DNA of 64,000 nt from RAM1 sp040376925 (GTDB lineage: Bacteria; Pseudomonadota; Gammaproteobacteria; Burkholderiales; Burkholderiaceae_C), in assembly GCA_040376925.1 (NCBI GenBank), contig JBEIPU010000001.1, forward strand, positions 24,883 to 88,882, written 5' to 3'. A program made the translations under genes and the position numbers. Numbering within the stretch: position 1 is the stretch's first letter; every line of letters begins with the position of its first letter. The notes under the pieces are model-generated. The model was given only the letters and a program-made list of their open reading frames with translations. It had not been told where the DNA came from and did no database searches. Shown here in pieces: positions 9,121 through 17,588 of the stretch.

Positions 9121-10137
9121 TCAGGCCGCGCCTTCTTCTTCAAACAAACGGGCCCGGCGCGGCGTGACCACCAGCGTTTCACCCTCTTTCAACCCCAGGT
9201 CCCGGAACTGCTGCGCAGGTATTTGCGCCTCAATTACCGGGTCACGGTGGGCATTGTCCGATGGTTTGGCGTCTTCCACGGGAATAAGTTCCAGCCGGGC
9301 CATGGGCCCGACGGTGATGGCGCGGTCCAGCTGCACCACGATGCCCTGGCTGCCCGGCGCGTAGCGCTCGACTTGAAGGTCGTACGGGCGCACATAGCCC
9401 ACCCCGGGGATCAGGTTCACATCGCCCAGGAAACCATGCACAAAGGGGCTGGCCGGGTGTTCCCACACCTCCTGCGGCGTGCCCACCTGCTCGATCTGGC
9501 CGTGGTTGATGACGACCACACGGTCGGCCACCTCCAGCGCCTCTTCCTGGTCGTGGGTGACGAAGATGCTGGTCACGTGCAGCTCGTCGTGCAGGCGGCG
9601 CAGCCAGCGGCGCAGTTCCTTGCGCACCTTGGCGTCCAGCGCGCCAAAGGGCTCGTCCAGCAGCAGTACCTTGGGCTCCACCGCCAGCGCGCGCGCCAGG
9701 GCAATGCGCTGGCGCTGGCCGCCCGACAGTTGCGCCGGGAAGCGGTCGGCCAGCCAGTCCAGCTGCACCAGCTTGAGCAGGTCGTGCACCTTCTGGCTGA
9801 TCTGCGCTTCAGACGGGCGCTGGCCGCGCGGCTTGACGCGCAGGCCGAAGGCCACGTTTTCAAACACCGTCATGTGCCGGAACAACGCATAGTGCTGGAA
9901 CACAAAGCCCACCTGGCGTTCGCGCACGTGTTTGTCGGTGGCATCCTCGCCGCTGACGACGATGTTGCCCTGGTCAGCCGTTTCCAGGCCGGCAATGATG
10001 CGCAGCAGCGTGGTCTTGCCGCAGCCCGACGGGCCCAGCAGTGCGACCAGCTCGCCCGATTCAATGTCCAGCGAAACGTCGCGCAGGGCGCGGAATTCGC
10101 CAAAGCTCTTGCTGATGTTGCGGATCTCAATGCTCAT
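9121..10137 (-). CDS. cysA: Sulfate/thiosulfate ABC transporter ATPase CysA
   Basis: The 338-residue ATPase has Walker A GPSGCGKTT (35-43), the ABC signature LSGGQRQRIAL, Walker B LLLDEPFGALD and the switch His (THDQ). The C-terminal quarter is the TOBE-like regulatory part of CysA. It energises sulfate and thiosulfate uptake through CysT and CysW. It starts 9 bases after cysW and is the last gene of the sulfate operon, which reads leftward: hydrolase, sbp, cysT, cysW, cysA. Confidence 0.96.
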   Translation of the reverse strand: MSIEIRNISKSFGEFRALRDVSLDIESGELVALLGPSGCGKTTLLRIIAGLETADQGNIVVSGEDATDKHVRERQVGFVFQHYALFRHMTVFENVAFGLRVKPRGQRPSEAQISQKVHDLLKLVQLDWLADRFPAQLSGGQRQRIALARALAVEPKVLLLDEPFGALDAKVRKELRRWLRRLHDELHVTSIFVTHDQEEALEVADRVVVINHGQIEQVGTPQEVWEHPASPFVHGFLGDVNLIPGVGYVRPYDLQVERYAPGSQGIVVQLDRAITVGPMARLELIPVEDAKPSDNAHRDPVIEAQIPAQQFRDLGLKEGETLVVTPRRARLFEEEGAA

Positions 10138-10146
10138 ATGCAGCCT

Positions 10147-11058
10147 TCATGTGCTTTCTTTCAGGATCACGGCGCGGTGGACCGCTTGCGGGCGCTCGGG
10201 CGGCAAGTCGGCCGCAGCCTTCATCTCGCGTTCAAACTTCCACTGCACAAACGACTTGATGGCCAGGGTGACGAGTGCCAGCAGCGCCAGCAGCGACGCC
10301 ACGGCAAAGGCAGCGACAGACTGGTATTCGTTGTAGAGCACCTCTACATGCAGCGGCATGGTGTTGGTCTGCCCGCGGATGTGGCCGGACACCACCGACA
10401 CCGCGCCAAACTCGCCCATCGCCCGCGCGTTGCACAGGATCACGCCGTACACCAGGCCCCACTTGATGTTGGGCAGCGTCACGCGCCAGAAGGTCTGCCA
10501 GCCGGTGGCGCCCAGCACAATGGCGGCCTGCTCCTCGTCGCTGCCCTGCGCCTGCATCAGCGGGATCAGCTCGCGCGCAATGAACGGAAAGGTGACAAAG
10601 ATCGTGGCCAGGATGATGCCCGGCACAGCAAACACGATCTTGATGTCGTGCGCCGCCAGCCAGGGCCCAAACCAGCCCTGCGCGCCAAACACCAGCACAT
10701 AGATCAGCCCCGCCACCACCGGCGACACCGAAAACGGCAGGTCCACCAGCGTGGTGAGGAAAGCCTTGCCACGGAATTCGTACTTGGCAATGGCCCAGGC
10801 CGCCGCAATGCCGAACACCAGGTTCAGCGGCACGGCAATGGCCGCGGTGATCAGCGTCAGCCGGATGGCCGACCATGCATCGGGCTCACGCAGAGCCTCC
10901 CAGTACGCCCCCGCGCCCTTGCGCAGCGCCTCGGCAAACACGGCGGCCAAGGGGAGCACCAGGAACAGCAGCATGAACACCAGCGCCGCGCCGATCAGCA
11001 TGCGCCGCACCCAGGGCGATTCGGTGGAAGTGACGGAAGTACGGTGTGCATTGCTCAT
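10147..11058 (-). CDS. cysW: Sulfate ABC transporter permease CysW
   Basis: A 303-residue permease with about six membrane segments and the EAA loop (EEQAAIVLGATGWQTFWRVTLP) that contacts the ATPase. The start at 11058 gives an N-terminus MSNAHRTSVTS and overlaps the cysT stop as ATGA, so the two are translationally coupled. A longer open frame extends upstream, but only inside cysT and in another frame. CysW forms the transmembrane pore with CysT. Confidence 0.95.
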   Translation of the reverse strand: MSNAHRTSVTSTESPWVRRMLIGAALVFMLLFLVLPLAAVFAEALRKGAGAYWEALREPDAWSAIRLTLITAAIAVPLNLVFGIAAAWAIAKYEFRGKAFLTTLVDLPFSVSPVVAGLIYVLVFGAQGWFGPWLAAHDIKIVFAVPGIILATIFVTFPFIARELIPLMQAQGSDEEQAAIVLGATGWQTFWRVTLPNIKWGLVYGVILCNARAMGEFGAVSVVSGHIRGQTNTMPLHVEVLYNEYQSVAAFAVASLLALLALVTLAIKSFVQWKFEREMKAAADLPPERPQAVHRAVILKEST

Positions 11059-11939
11059 GCCATGGCCCCCCCGGATCGCTTGCGCTGCCAGGCCTGCAGC
11101 GCATTGATGATGAACAGCAGCACGAACGAAATCAGCAGCATCACCACCGCCACGGCGGTCGCGCCCGCATAGTCGTACTGCTCCAGCTTGCTGATGATGA
11201 TCAGCGGCGTGATCTCCGACACCATGGGCATGTTGCCGGCAATGAAGATCACCGAGCCGTATTCCCCAATGGCACGGGCAAACGCCAGCGCAAAACCGGT
11301 CAGAAGCGCCGGCAGTATGGCCGGGAAGATCACGCGCGCAAAGGTCTGCAGCCGGGTGGCACCCAGGCACAGCGCGGCTTCTTCCAGCTCTTTCTCGGCG
11401 TCTTCCAGCACCGGCTGCACCGTGCGCACCACGAATGGCAGGCCAATGAAGATCAGCGCAATGACCACGCCGTTGGGGTTGTAGGCCAGCTTGATGCCAT
11501 GCGGCTCAAAGAACTGGCCGATCCAGCCGTTGCCCGCCAGCAGCGCGGTCAGCGAAATGCCGGCCACCGCCGTGGGCAGCGCAAACGGCAGGTCCACCAG
11601 CGCGTCCACGATCTTCTTGCCGGGGAACTCGTAGCGCACCAGCACCCAGGCCACCAACAGGCCGAACACCAGGTTCACGGTCGCCGCGATGGCGGATGCG
11701 CCGAAGGTGAGCTTGTACGACGCCACGACGCGCGGCGAACTCACAGCGGCCCAGATCTGGTCCCAGCTCAGCGTGAGCGTCTTGAAGACCAGCGCCGACA
11801 GCGGGATCAGCACGATCAGGCACAGGTAGAACAGCGTGAAGCCCAGCGTGAGGCCAAAGCCGGGCAGCACGCGCCGGCTGCTGCGGCGCGCGGGCGCCCC
11901 CGCCGCCGTCAGCGGCGCATTCAAGGTAGCGGAGGTCAT
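11055..11939 (-). CDS. cysT: Sulfate ABC transporter permease CysT (CysU)
   Basis: A 294-residue inner-membrane protein with six predicted helices and the cytoplasmic EAA motif (EEAALCLGATRLQTFARVIFP). It is the partner permease of CysW in the sulfate/thiosulfate importer. Its start overlaps the sbp stop by 4 bases (ATGA) and its stop overlaps the cysW start in the same way. The whole operon is thus arranged for coupled translation. Confidence 0.95.
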   Translation of the reverse strand: MTSATLNAPLTAAGAPARRSSRRVLPGFGLTLGFTLFYLCLIVLIPLSALVFKTLTLSWDQIWAAVSSPRVVASYKLTFGASAIAATVNLVFGLLVAWVLVRYEFPGKKIVDALVDLPFALPTAVAGISLTALLAGNGWIGQFFEPHGIKLAYNPNGVVIALIFIGLPFVVRTVQPVLEDAEKELEEAALCLGATRLQTFARVIFPAILPALLTGFALAFARAIGEYGSVIFIAGNMPMVSEITPLIIISKLEQYDYAGATAVAVVMLLISFVLLFIINALQAWQRKRSGGAMA

Positions 11940-12928
11940 TTGACGGTGTAGATCTTGTCGAACTGGCCGCCGTCGTTGAAGTGCACCTTCTGTGCCTCGG
12001 CCAGCGAGCCGAAGTACTCGGACACCGGCACCAGCGTCAGCGGCTTGAAGGTGCTGGCGTACTTCTTGAGCACGGCGGGCGAGCGCGGGCGCAGCGCGTG
12101 CTTGGCGGCAATCTCCTGCGCTTCGTCGGAGTACAGGTAATCCAGGTAGGCCTTGGCCAGCTCGCCCGAGCCCTTTTTGGCGGTGGTGCGCTCCACCACC
12201 GCCACCGGGTTCTCGGCAATGATGCTGACCGACGGGTGGATGGCGTCGACCTTGCCGGCACCGAACTCACGGTCCACCGACAGCACTTCAGACTCGAACG
12301 TCACCAGCACGTCGCCGATGTTGCGCTGCAGGAAGACGGACGTGGCATCGCGCCCGCCGCGCGCCAGCACCGGCACGTTCCTGAACAGCCGTGCCACGAA
12401 TTCAGCGGCCTGCGCGTCGGTGCCGCCTGTCTTGCGCACATAGGCCCAGGCGGCCAGGTAGGCCATGCGGCCGTTGCCGCCGGTCTTGGGGTTGACCACC
12501 ACCACGCTCACGCCGGGCTTGACCAGGTCGTCCCAGTCCTTGATGCCCTTGGGGTTGCCATTGCGCACCAGGAACAGCATGGTGGAGGTGGTGGGTGCTG
12601 CGTTGTTGGGGAATCGCCTGGCCCAGTCTTGCGCCACCACGCCGCGGCCGACCAGAAAGTCGATGTCGGTGGTGGTGTTGAAGGTCACCACATCGGCGTC
12701 CAGCCCGTCGCCCACGGCGCGCGCCTGTGCGCTGGAGCCGCCGTGCGACTGGTCGACCTTCACGTCCTTGCCCGTGGTCTTCTTGTAGTGGGTAACGAAC
12801 GCGGCGTTGTAGTCCTTGTAGAACTCACGCGACACGTCGTACGACGAGTTCAGCAGGGTCTGGGCGGCGGTGATGCCGCTGGCGGTGAACGCCAGCGCGG
12901 CCAGCAGGGTCTTGAGTCGGGTTTTCAT
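11936..12928 (-). CDS. sbp: Periplasmic sulfate-binding protein Sbp (copy 1)
   Basis: With the start at ATG 12928 the product is 330 residues. It begins with a Sec signal peptide (MKTRLKTLLAALAFTASGITAAQ) and the mature part opens with LLNSSYDVSREFYKDYN. The sulfate-binding family signature KDVKVDQSHGGSSAQAR is present. It captures sulfate or thiosulfate for CysTWA. The start overlaps the stop of the upstream hydrolase gene by ATGA. A second sbp lies at 58330-59358 in the sulfonate operon, without permeases of its own. Confidence 0.95.
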   Translation of the reverse strand: MKTRLKTLLAALAFTASGITAAQTLLNSSYDVSREFYKDYNAAFVTHYKKTTGKDVKVDQSHGGSSAQARAVGDGLDADVVTFNTTTDIDFLVGRGVVAQDWARRFPNNAAPTTSTMLFLVRNGNPKGIKDWDDLVKPGVSVVVVNPKTGGNGRMAYLAAWAYVRKTGGTDAQAAEFVARLFRNVPVLARGGRDATSVFLQRNIGDVLVTFESEVLSVDREFGAGKVDAIHPSVSIIAENPVAVVERTTAKKGSGELAKAYLDYLYSDEAQEIAAKHALRPRSPAVLKKYASTFKPLTLVPVSEYFGSLAEAQKVHFNDGGQFDKIYTVK

Positions 12929-13494
12929 GCGGTTTCGAGAGGTTGCAAAACAGAGGCGAAAGGGGTGGTCGTGAGCGATTGCAGCAGCGCCAGCCCCAGC
13001 GGCCATTCGCCATGGCCGGATTCGATGTTGATGTGCCCTGCCCCCTGCAGACGCACGAACTCACTGCCCCACGCCCGGGCATAGGCGCCGGCCAGGCGTA
13101 CCGGGCAATACGGGTCGTTGCTGCTGCCCACCACGATGCTGCGGTACGGCAGCCGGGCAAACGGCACCGGGGCAAAGTCATTGAGGATCGCGCGGCGCTC
13201 GGGGTCAGCCGGTGCCACCAGCAACGCGCCCTGGATCCGCGCTGCAGCATCGGCCGGCAGGTGCGCCGTGGCAATGCAGCCCAGGCTGTGGGCAGCGATC
13301 ACCACCGGCCCGCACGCCTCCTGGATCTGGCGCGCCAGCGAACCCACCCAGGCTTCGCGCGTGGGGGTGATCCAGTCGTCCTGCACCACGCGGCGCGCGC
13401 CGGCGAGCCTCTGCACCCACAGGCTTTGCCAGTGGCCGGGGCCGGAGTCGCGCCAGCCGGGCACGATGATGAGGGTGGGCGCGTCGGCGGCCAT
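12925..13494 (-). CDS. RBBP9/YdeN-type alpha/beta hydrolase
   Basis: A 189-residue protein starting at ATG 13494. It shows the family's early loop (VPGWRDSGPGHWQ), a nucleophile elbow AHSLGC with Ser70, an Asp in SSNDPYC and a His in GAGHINIESGHGEWP. These make a complete Ser-Asp-His triad. Members are small serine hydrolases of poorly known substrate. Here it heads the sulfate uptake operon and overlaps sbp by 4 bases. A link to sulfate metabolism is suggested only by position. Confidence 0.87.
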   Translation of the reverse strand: MAADAPTLIIVPGWRDSGPGHWQSLWVQRLAGARRVVQDDWITPTREAWVGSLARQIQEACGPVVIAAHSLGCIATAHLPADAAARIQGALLVAPADPERRAILNDFAPVPFARLPYRSIVVGSSNDPYCPVRLAGAYARAWGSEFVRLQGAGHINIESGHGEWPLGLALLQSLTTTPFASVLQPLETA

Positions 13495-13514
13495 GGTTCG
13501 ATCCAGGGTCCGGC

Positions 13515-14156
13515 TCAGCGGTTGGGCTGGGGCGTCAGGCGCAGCCAGGGGCGCACGGCCTTGAAACCCCTGGGAAAGCGCTGGGCCAGCTCGACCGGAT
13601 CCTGCAGCGCGGGCAGGATGACCACGTCGTCGCCATCCTGCCAGTTGGCGGGGGTGGCGACCTTGTGGCTGTCGGTAAGCTGCAGGGAGTCGATCACGCG
13701 CAGGATTTCGTCGAAATTGCGCCCCGTGCTGGCCGGGTAGGTGAAGGTCGTGCGGATGGTTTTTTTCGGGTCGATGATGAACACGCTGCGCACCGTGGCA
13801 TTGGCCAGCGAGTTCGGGTGGATCATGTCGTACAGGCTGGCGACCTTGCGGTCGGCATCTGCCAGGATCGGGAAGTTGACCGTGGTGTTCTGGGTGTCGT
13901 TGATATCGGCCACCCATACGCTGTGCGACTCCAGCGGGTCAACGCTGACCGCGATGGGTTTGACACCGCGTTTGGCGAACTCACCCGACAGGGCGGCTGT
14001 CTTGCCCAGCTCGGTGGTGCACACGGGGGTGAAATCAGCAGGATGCGAAAACAGCACTACCCATGAATCACCCGCCCATTGGTGGAACGAGATCGGCCCG
14101 GCGGTCGAGTCCTGTGTGAAGTCGGGCGCCGTATCGCCCAATCGCAAGCTGGCCAT
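13515..14156 (-). CDS. 1-Cys peroxiredoxin (Prx6-like)
   Basis: The 213-residue protein has the peroxidatic cysteine C46 in DFTPVCTTEL. Its long C-terminal domain, with no resolving Cys in the usual 2-Cys position, fits the Prx6/1-Cys class. It should reduce hydrogen peroxide and alkyl peroxides in the cytosol. The start has a strong AAAGGAG ribosome site. It lies 20 bases upstream of the hydrolase/sulfate operon on the same strand, so read-through is possible. Tandem 15-base repeats lie in its upstream region. Confidence 0.93.
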   Translation of the reverse strand: MASLRLGDTAPDFTQDSTAGPISFHQWAGDSWVVLFSHPADFTPVCTTELGKTAALSGEFAKRGVKPIAVSVDPLESHSVWVADINDTQNTTVNFPILADADRKVASLYDMIHPNSLANATVRSVFIIDPKKTIRTTFTYPASTGRNFDEILRVIDSLQLTDSHKVATPANWQDGDDVVILPALQDPVELAQRFPRGFKAVRPWLRLTPQPNR

Positions 14157-14221
14157 GAATCACTCCTTTAATGCCTGAAAAGCATTGTGGAGAGCAACTC
14201 TTAAAACTCAAACGAATATAT

Positions 14222-14251
14222 GGTTGTTTGTTTATGGGTTGTTTGCTTATG
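14222..14251. repeat. Two tandem 15-base repeats upstream of the peroxiredoxin gene
   Basis: GGTTGTTTGTTTATG (14222-14236) is followed directly by GGTTGTTTGCTTATG (14237-14251), differing at one base. The AT-rich block lies in the 100-base gap between the DM13 gene stop and the peroxiredoxin start, about 66-95 bases upstream of that start. It could be a regulator site with two half-sites or part of a promoter. No known consensus is claimed. Confidence 0.6.
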
Positions 14252-14256
14252 CCGGC

Positions 14257-14727
14257 TCAGCGCAGCGGCGCGGCCGTGATGAACCGCTGGAAGGCTTCAC
14301 ACCAGATCAGCACACCCTGGTAGCGGGCCAGGTCCACGCCCGCAGGCACGGGCACGATAAAGCCGTCAAACAACTTCACATCGCCCAGCGCCACCGACTG
14401 TGCCTTGACCTGCAGGAAAGCATCGCCCGTGTCCACAAACCGTGGCGTGAGGTACAGGCGGTATGCCGGCCCGGGTGCCAGGCGGCCCTGGTGGGCCACC
14501 TGGGTGGTGCTGACTGCCACGGCCCCCTCGCCCCAATGCAGCGCGTCACTGCCCGGCAGGTCCCGGCGAAAGGTGGTGCGGTGGACCGCACCGGCGGCCG
14601 CGGCGTCCAGCTGGGCCTGCGACAGCGGCGGTGGCGCCGCCAGAATGGGCAAAAAATAGACGCCCAGTGCAAATCCGGCCGCCAGCATGGCCACGTGGGT
14701 GGCGATCAGAAAAACGGTCTTTTTCAT
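14257..14727 (-). CDS. DM13 domain protein, membrane-anchored
   Basis: A 156-residue protein. Residues 5-30 form one hydrophobic segment (signal anchor) and residues 45-156 match the DM13 fold, including FDGFIVPVP and the near-terminal VLIWCEAFQRFITAA with its conserved Cys. DM13 domains are proposed to carry electrons or redox groups, but bacterial members are mostly unstudied. It is probably held in the inner membrane facing the periplasm. It is on the same strand as the peroxiredoxin gene, 100 bases upstream. Confidence 0.8.
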   Translation of the reverse strand: MKKTVFLIATHVAMLAAGFALGVYFLPILAAPPPLSQAQLDAAAAGAVHRTTFRRDLPGSDALHWGEGAVAVSTTQVAHQGRLAPGPAYRLYLTPRFVDTGDAFLQVKAQSVALGDVKLFDGFIVPVPAGVDLARYQGVLIWCEAFQRFITAAPLR

Positions 14728-14785
14728 GGCATGGGTGTCGTTGCGCGGCCTCTGACCTTACACCGGCAGGGCCGATTCCGCGCCG

Positions 14786-15712
14786 CTACTTCAGCGCCGC
14801 CGCGGCCGCGGCCAGGCCTTCTATGGTGGCGCGTTCCCCGAGAAAGTCGAGGAAACGCCGCACCGCCGGCGCCATACCCCGGCGCGAGGGAAACACCGCA
14901 TGCAGCACGCCCGGGCGCGGCGCCCAGCCCGGCAGCACCTCCACCAGCCGGCGGTCGGTCACCTCCTCGCGGCACATGTAGTCGGGCAAGGCGCAGATGC
15001 CGGCGCCGCGCACCACCGCCAGCTTGAGCGTAAGCAGGTCGTCGGCCACGTAGCGCGGCTGGTGGGTGAAGGAATGCACCGCCCCGCCCGGCCCCACCAG
15101 CTGCCAGGTGGCCCGCCCGTCCACGGCCGACATGGCGACGGTGTCCAGCCGGTCCAGGTCGTCCACCGTGCGCGGACGGCCCTGGCGGGCCAGCTGCGAC
15201 GGGCTGCCCACCAGCAGCGTGTGTGTGAGGCCCAGGTTCTTCACCACCAGGCTGCCGCTGTCGTCCAGCGTGGTGCGCACGCGCAGCGCCACGTCCACGC
15301 CCTCTTCCACCAGATCCACCACGCGGTTGCTCACCCGCATGTCCACGCGCACCTGCGGGTAGCGCGCCAGGAACACCGGCAGCACCGGGCCCACCGTGGT
15401 TTGCGCCAGCGTGACCGGGCAGGCCACGCGGATGGTGCCGCGCGGCTCGGCCTGCACCTGGGCCACGGCCTCGGCGGCGGCCGCCGCCGCGTCACGCATG
15501 GCCGCGCAGTGGCGGTGGTAACGCTCGCCCGCTTCGGTCAGCGACAGCTTGCGGGTGGTGCGCTGCATCAGCCGCACGCCCAGGCGCGCCTCCAGCTCGG
15601 CCACGCGGCGCGACAGGCGCGATTTGGGCACCCCCAGCGCCCGCCCGGCGGCGGCAAAGCCGCCCCGGTCCACCACTTCGGCGAAATACAGCATGTCGTT
15701 CAGGTCCTGCAT
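14786..15712 (-). CDS. LysR-family transcriptional regulator
   Basis: A 308-residue protein from ATG 15712 with an N-terminal winged helix-turn-helix (ALGVPKSRLSRRVAELEARLG, roughly residues 20-40 and on). A C-terminal periplasmic-binding-protein-like effector domain follows. It belongs to the YafC/DsdC-like LysR group that often sits beside oxidoreductases. It is divergent from azoR with a 123-base gap, the usual arrangement for a regulator and its target. The inducer is unknown; quinones or aromatic compounds are plausible for an azoR neighbour. Confidence 0.93.
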   Translation of the reverse strand: MQDLNDMLYFAEVVDRGGFAAAGRALGVPKSRLSRRVAELEARLGVRLMQRTTRKLSLTEAGERYHRHCAAMRDAAAAAAEAVAQVQAEPRGTIRVACPVTLAQTTVGPVLPVFLARYPQVRVDMRVSNRVVDLVEEGVDVALRVRTTLDDSGSLVVKNLGLTHTLLVGSPSQLARQGRPRTVDDLDRLDTVAMSAVDGRATWQLVGPGGAVHSFTHQPRYVADDLLTLKLAVVRGAGICALPDYMCREEVTDRRLVEVLPGWAPRPGVLHAVFPSRRGMAPAVRRFLDFLGERATIEGLAAAAAALK

Positions 15713-15835
15713 GGTGGCTCCTATTGGATTCACTGACAGGACAATCTATCGCAGTTTCGACGACTTATCAATCAATCACCCCACCCGCACAATCTATTCA
15801 TCGCCGCAAGCTGCGGTAACCCACCGGAAAACCTC
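15713..15835. promoter_or_regulatory. Divergent promoter region between the LysR gene and azoR
   Basis: This 123-base gap is AT-richer than the flanking genes and should carry both promoters. The 9-mer ACAATCTAT occurs twice in direct orientation, at 15741-15749 and 15789-15797, 48 bases apart. LysR proteins often bind two sites in such gaps, so these are candidate operator pieces. This is inference from layout, without a proven consensus. Confidence 0.5.
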
Positions 15836-16486
15836 ATGAAACTGCTGCACATTGACTCAAGCATCCTGGGCACCGCCTCGGTCTCGCGCCAGCTGACGGA
15901 GCGCATTGCCGCGCAGTGGCGCGCCACCCACCCGGGCACCGCGGTGGACTACCTGGACCTGGCCACCAGCGCGCCCAGCCACCTGTCGGCGCAATCGCTG
16001 GGCTTTCGCCTGCCGCCCGACGCCGACAACCTGAGCGACGAGCAGCGCCGCGAAAACGCCGTGTCGGAAACGCTGGTCAGCCAGTTCCTGGCGGCTGACG
16101 TGATCGTGGTGGGGGCACCGCTGTACAACTTCTCGATCCCCAGCCAGCTCAAGGCCTGGATTGACCGCATTGCCCAGGCCGGGCGCACCTTCAAGTACAC
16201 CGACAAGGGCCCGGTGGGCCTGGCCGGCGGCAAGACGGTGATCGTTGCATCCACCCGCGGCGGCGTGTATTCAACCAGCGACGCGGGCAACGCCATGGAG
16301 CACCAGGAAAGCTACCTCAAGACGGTGTTCGGCTTCTTTGGCATCACCGACGTGCGCTTCGTGCGCGCCGAGGGCGTGGCCATGGGCGATGCGCCCAAAG
16401 CCCAGGCACTGGCCGCAGCCGACGCGGAAATCCGCGCCATTGCAGGCGCGCCCGCCAACGAGGCGCAAGCCCGTGCCGCAGCCTGA
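15836..16486 (+). CDS. azoR: FMN-dependent NADH-azoreductase
   Basis: The 216-residue flavodoxin-fold protein begins with the FMN phosphate-binding region (LLHIDSSILGTASVSRQLT). It contains the active-site stretch APLYNFSIPSQLKAWIDRI typical of AzoR/AcpD. It reduces quinones and azo compounds with NADH and protects against thiol stress. The length fits the family. It is divergent from the LysR gene, its probable regulator. Confidence 0.95.
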   Translation: MKLLHIDSSILGTASVSRQLTERIAAQWRATHPGTAVDYLDLATSAPSHLSAQSLGFRLPPDADNLSDEQRRENAVSETLVSQFLAADVIVVGAPLYNFSIPSQLKAWIDRIAQAGRTFKYTDKGPVGLAGGKTVIVASTRGGVYSTSDAGNAMEHQESYLKTVFGFFGITDVRFVRAEGVAMGDAPKAQALAAADAEIRAIAGAPANEAQARAAA

Positions 16487-16524
16487 AAACCCCGCCGAGT
16501 CGCGCAGGTGACAGAAAATGACAT

Positions 16525-16551
16525 AAGTATGAATACTTGTACGCTATACAA
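16525..16551. promoter_or_regulatory. AT-rich promoter-like patch with inverted repeats upstream of the sensor kinase
   Basis: In the 173-base gap after azoR the sequence turns AT-rich. AAGTAT-GA-ATACTT (16525-16538) is an inverted repeat with a 2-base spacer. It overlaps a second dyad, TTGTA-N5-TACAA (16537-16551). A -10-like TATACA lies in the second. This is the only low-GC segment near the left edge of the secretion island, and could be the promoter/operator of the two-component genes. Confidence 0.4.
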
Positions 16552-16630
16552 CTTGAATTAATGATTACTTTAGGTCACTATTTGCCGCAGGGAGCAACTC
16601 GCGGGCATTAGAACCTTCAGATACAAGGCA

Positions 16631-16656
16631 GCCCGCCAAGCTCATACAAGGCGGGC
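16631..16656 (+). promoter_or_regulatory. Hairpin covering the ribosome-binding region of the sensor kinase gene
   Basis: GCCCGCC (16631-16637) is perfectly complementary to GGCGGGC (16650-16656), with a 12-base AT-rich loop. The second arm is the only purine-rich segment before the ATG at 16660. A folded leader would therefore hide the ribosome-binding site, as in RNA thermometers or translational switches. There is no T-run, so it is not a terminator. Confidence 0.5.
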
Positions 16657-16659
16657 ACC

Positions 16660-17571
16660 ATGACGACCTGGTTTGCACAGCGGCTGCCTCATCACATTCG
16701 CACAACATCCTGGCTGGCGGCAGCACGACCCTGGCGCGCGCCGGCCGCTTTGGCTGCCGGTGCTTTGGCCGTCTGGACACTCTGGAACCTGGCCGGGCTG
16801 GATGGCACCGCACTGCTGTGGCAGGCGGCGCTGGGTGCGCTGGTGTTCATGGCGGGCGTACGGCATGCTCATCAGGCCGCACAGCGCACCTGCCAGCAAC
16901 AGCTGCGCGCCCTGGCCGAAGCCAGCCACGACCTGCGCCAGCCTGTGCATGCCCTGGCGCTCTGTCTGGCGGAACTGTCCCAGCTGCCGCTGCCACCGGC
17001 CGGGCGCCGCACGCTGGACGATGCCCGGGCCTGCGCCGGTGACCTGCACGAGATGTTCCACAACCTGCTGGGCCTGTCGGCGCTGCAGGCGGGCCCACCC
17101 GAGCCCTGTACCAGCGTCTTCAGCCTGGACCGGCTGCTGGCACGCACCGAGCATGCGTTCGCGCCGCTGGCACGCGCGCGCAATGTGCGGCTGCAGGTGC
17201 GCCCGGGCGGCTACCGGGTGCACAGCGACCCGGTCATGGTCGAACGCATCCTCATGAACTTCACCAGCAACGCACTGCGCCATGCCCACGGCGGGCGCGT
17301 GCTGGTGGCCTGCCGCGTGCGCGGCAGCACGCTGCGCCTGGCTGTTTACGACAACGGCTGCGGCATACCGCTGGCGCAGCAGCAGGCGGTGTTCAGCCCG
17401 TTTTGCAAGCTGACGCCACAGCGGCCCGGCCAGCATGACGGCTTTGGCCTGGGCCTGGCCATCGTCGAGCGGTTGGCGCGCGCGCTGCGCGCGCCGGTCG
17501 TGGTGCGGTCCGCCCCCGGGCGCGGCTCGATGTTCGCCATCGACCTGCCGCTGGTGCCTTCCGATCTGTAG
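16660..17571 (+). CDS. Sensor histidine kinase (short, no extracytoplasmic sensor)
   Basis: A 303-residue protein. Two hydrophobic segments (about residues 28-45 and 52-68) anchor it in the membrane with almost no periplasmic loop. The H-box EASHDLRQPVHAL holds His90, the N-box is ILMNFTSNALRHA, G1 is DNGCGI and G2 is GFGLGLAIV, so the kinase looks intact. The HDLRQP form is shared with hybrid kinases of the RpfC/BvgS-like type. The response regulator starts 17 bases after its stop. Lying beside the secretion island, the pair is a candidate regulator of it. Confidence 0.88.
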   Translation: MTTWFAQRLPHHIRTTSWLAAARPWRAPAALAAGALAVWTLWNLAGLDGTALLWQAALGALVFMAGVRHAHQAAQRTCQQQLRALAEASHDLRQPVHALALCLAELSQLPLPPAGRRTLDDARACAGDLHEMFHNLLGLSALQAGPPEPCTSVFSLDRLLARTEHAFAPLARARNVRLQVRPGGYRVHSDPVMVERILMNFTSNALRHAHGGRVLVACRVRGSTLRLAVYDNGCGIPLAQQQAVFSPFCKLTPQRPGQHDGFGLGLAIVERLARALRAPVVVRSAPGRGSMFAIDLPLVPSDL

Positions 17572-17588
17572 CAACCCCCTTAGGAGCC

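Noticed and set aside
10147..11370. A 407-residue form of CysW
   Set aside because: The extra residues lie inside cysT in another frame and have no CysW similarity; ATG 11058 with an ATGA overlap is the better start.
13515..13917. An extended 330-residue form of the alpha/beta hydrolase starting inside the peroxiredoxin gene
   Set aside because: The added N-terminus overlaps the conserved peroxiredoxin frame. The ATG at 13494 gives the full hydrolase fold and leaves a 20-base gap.
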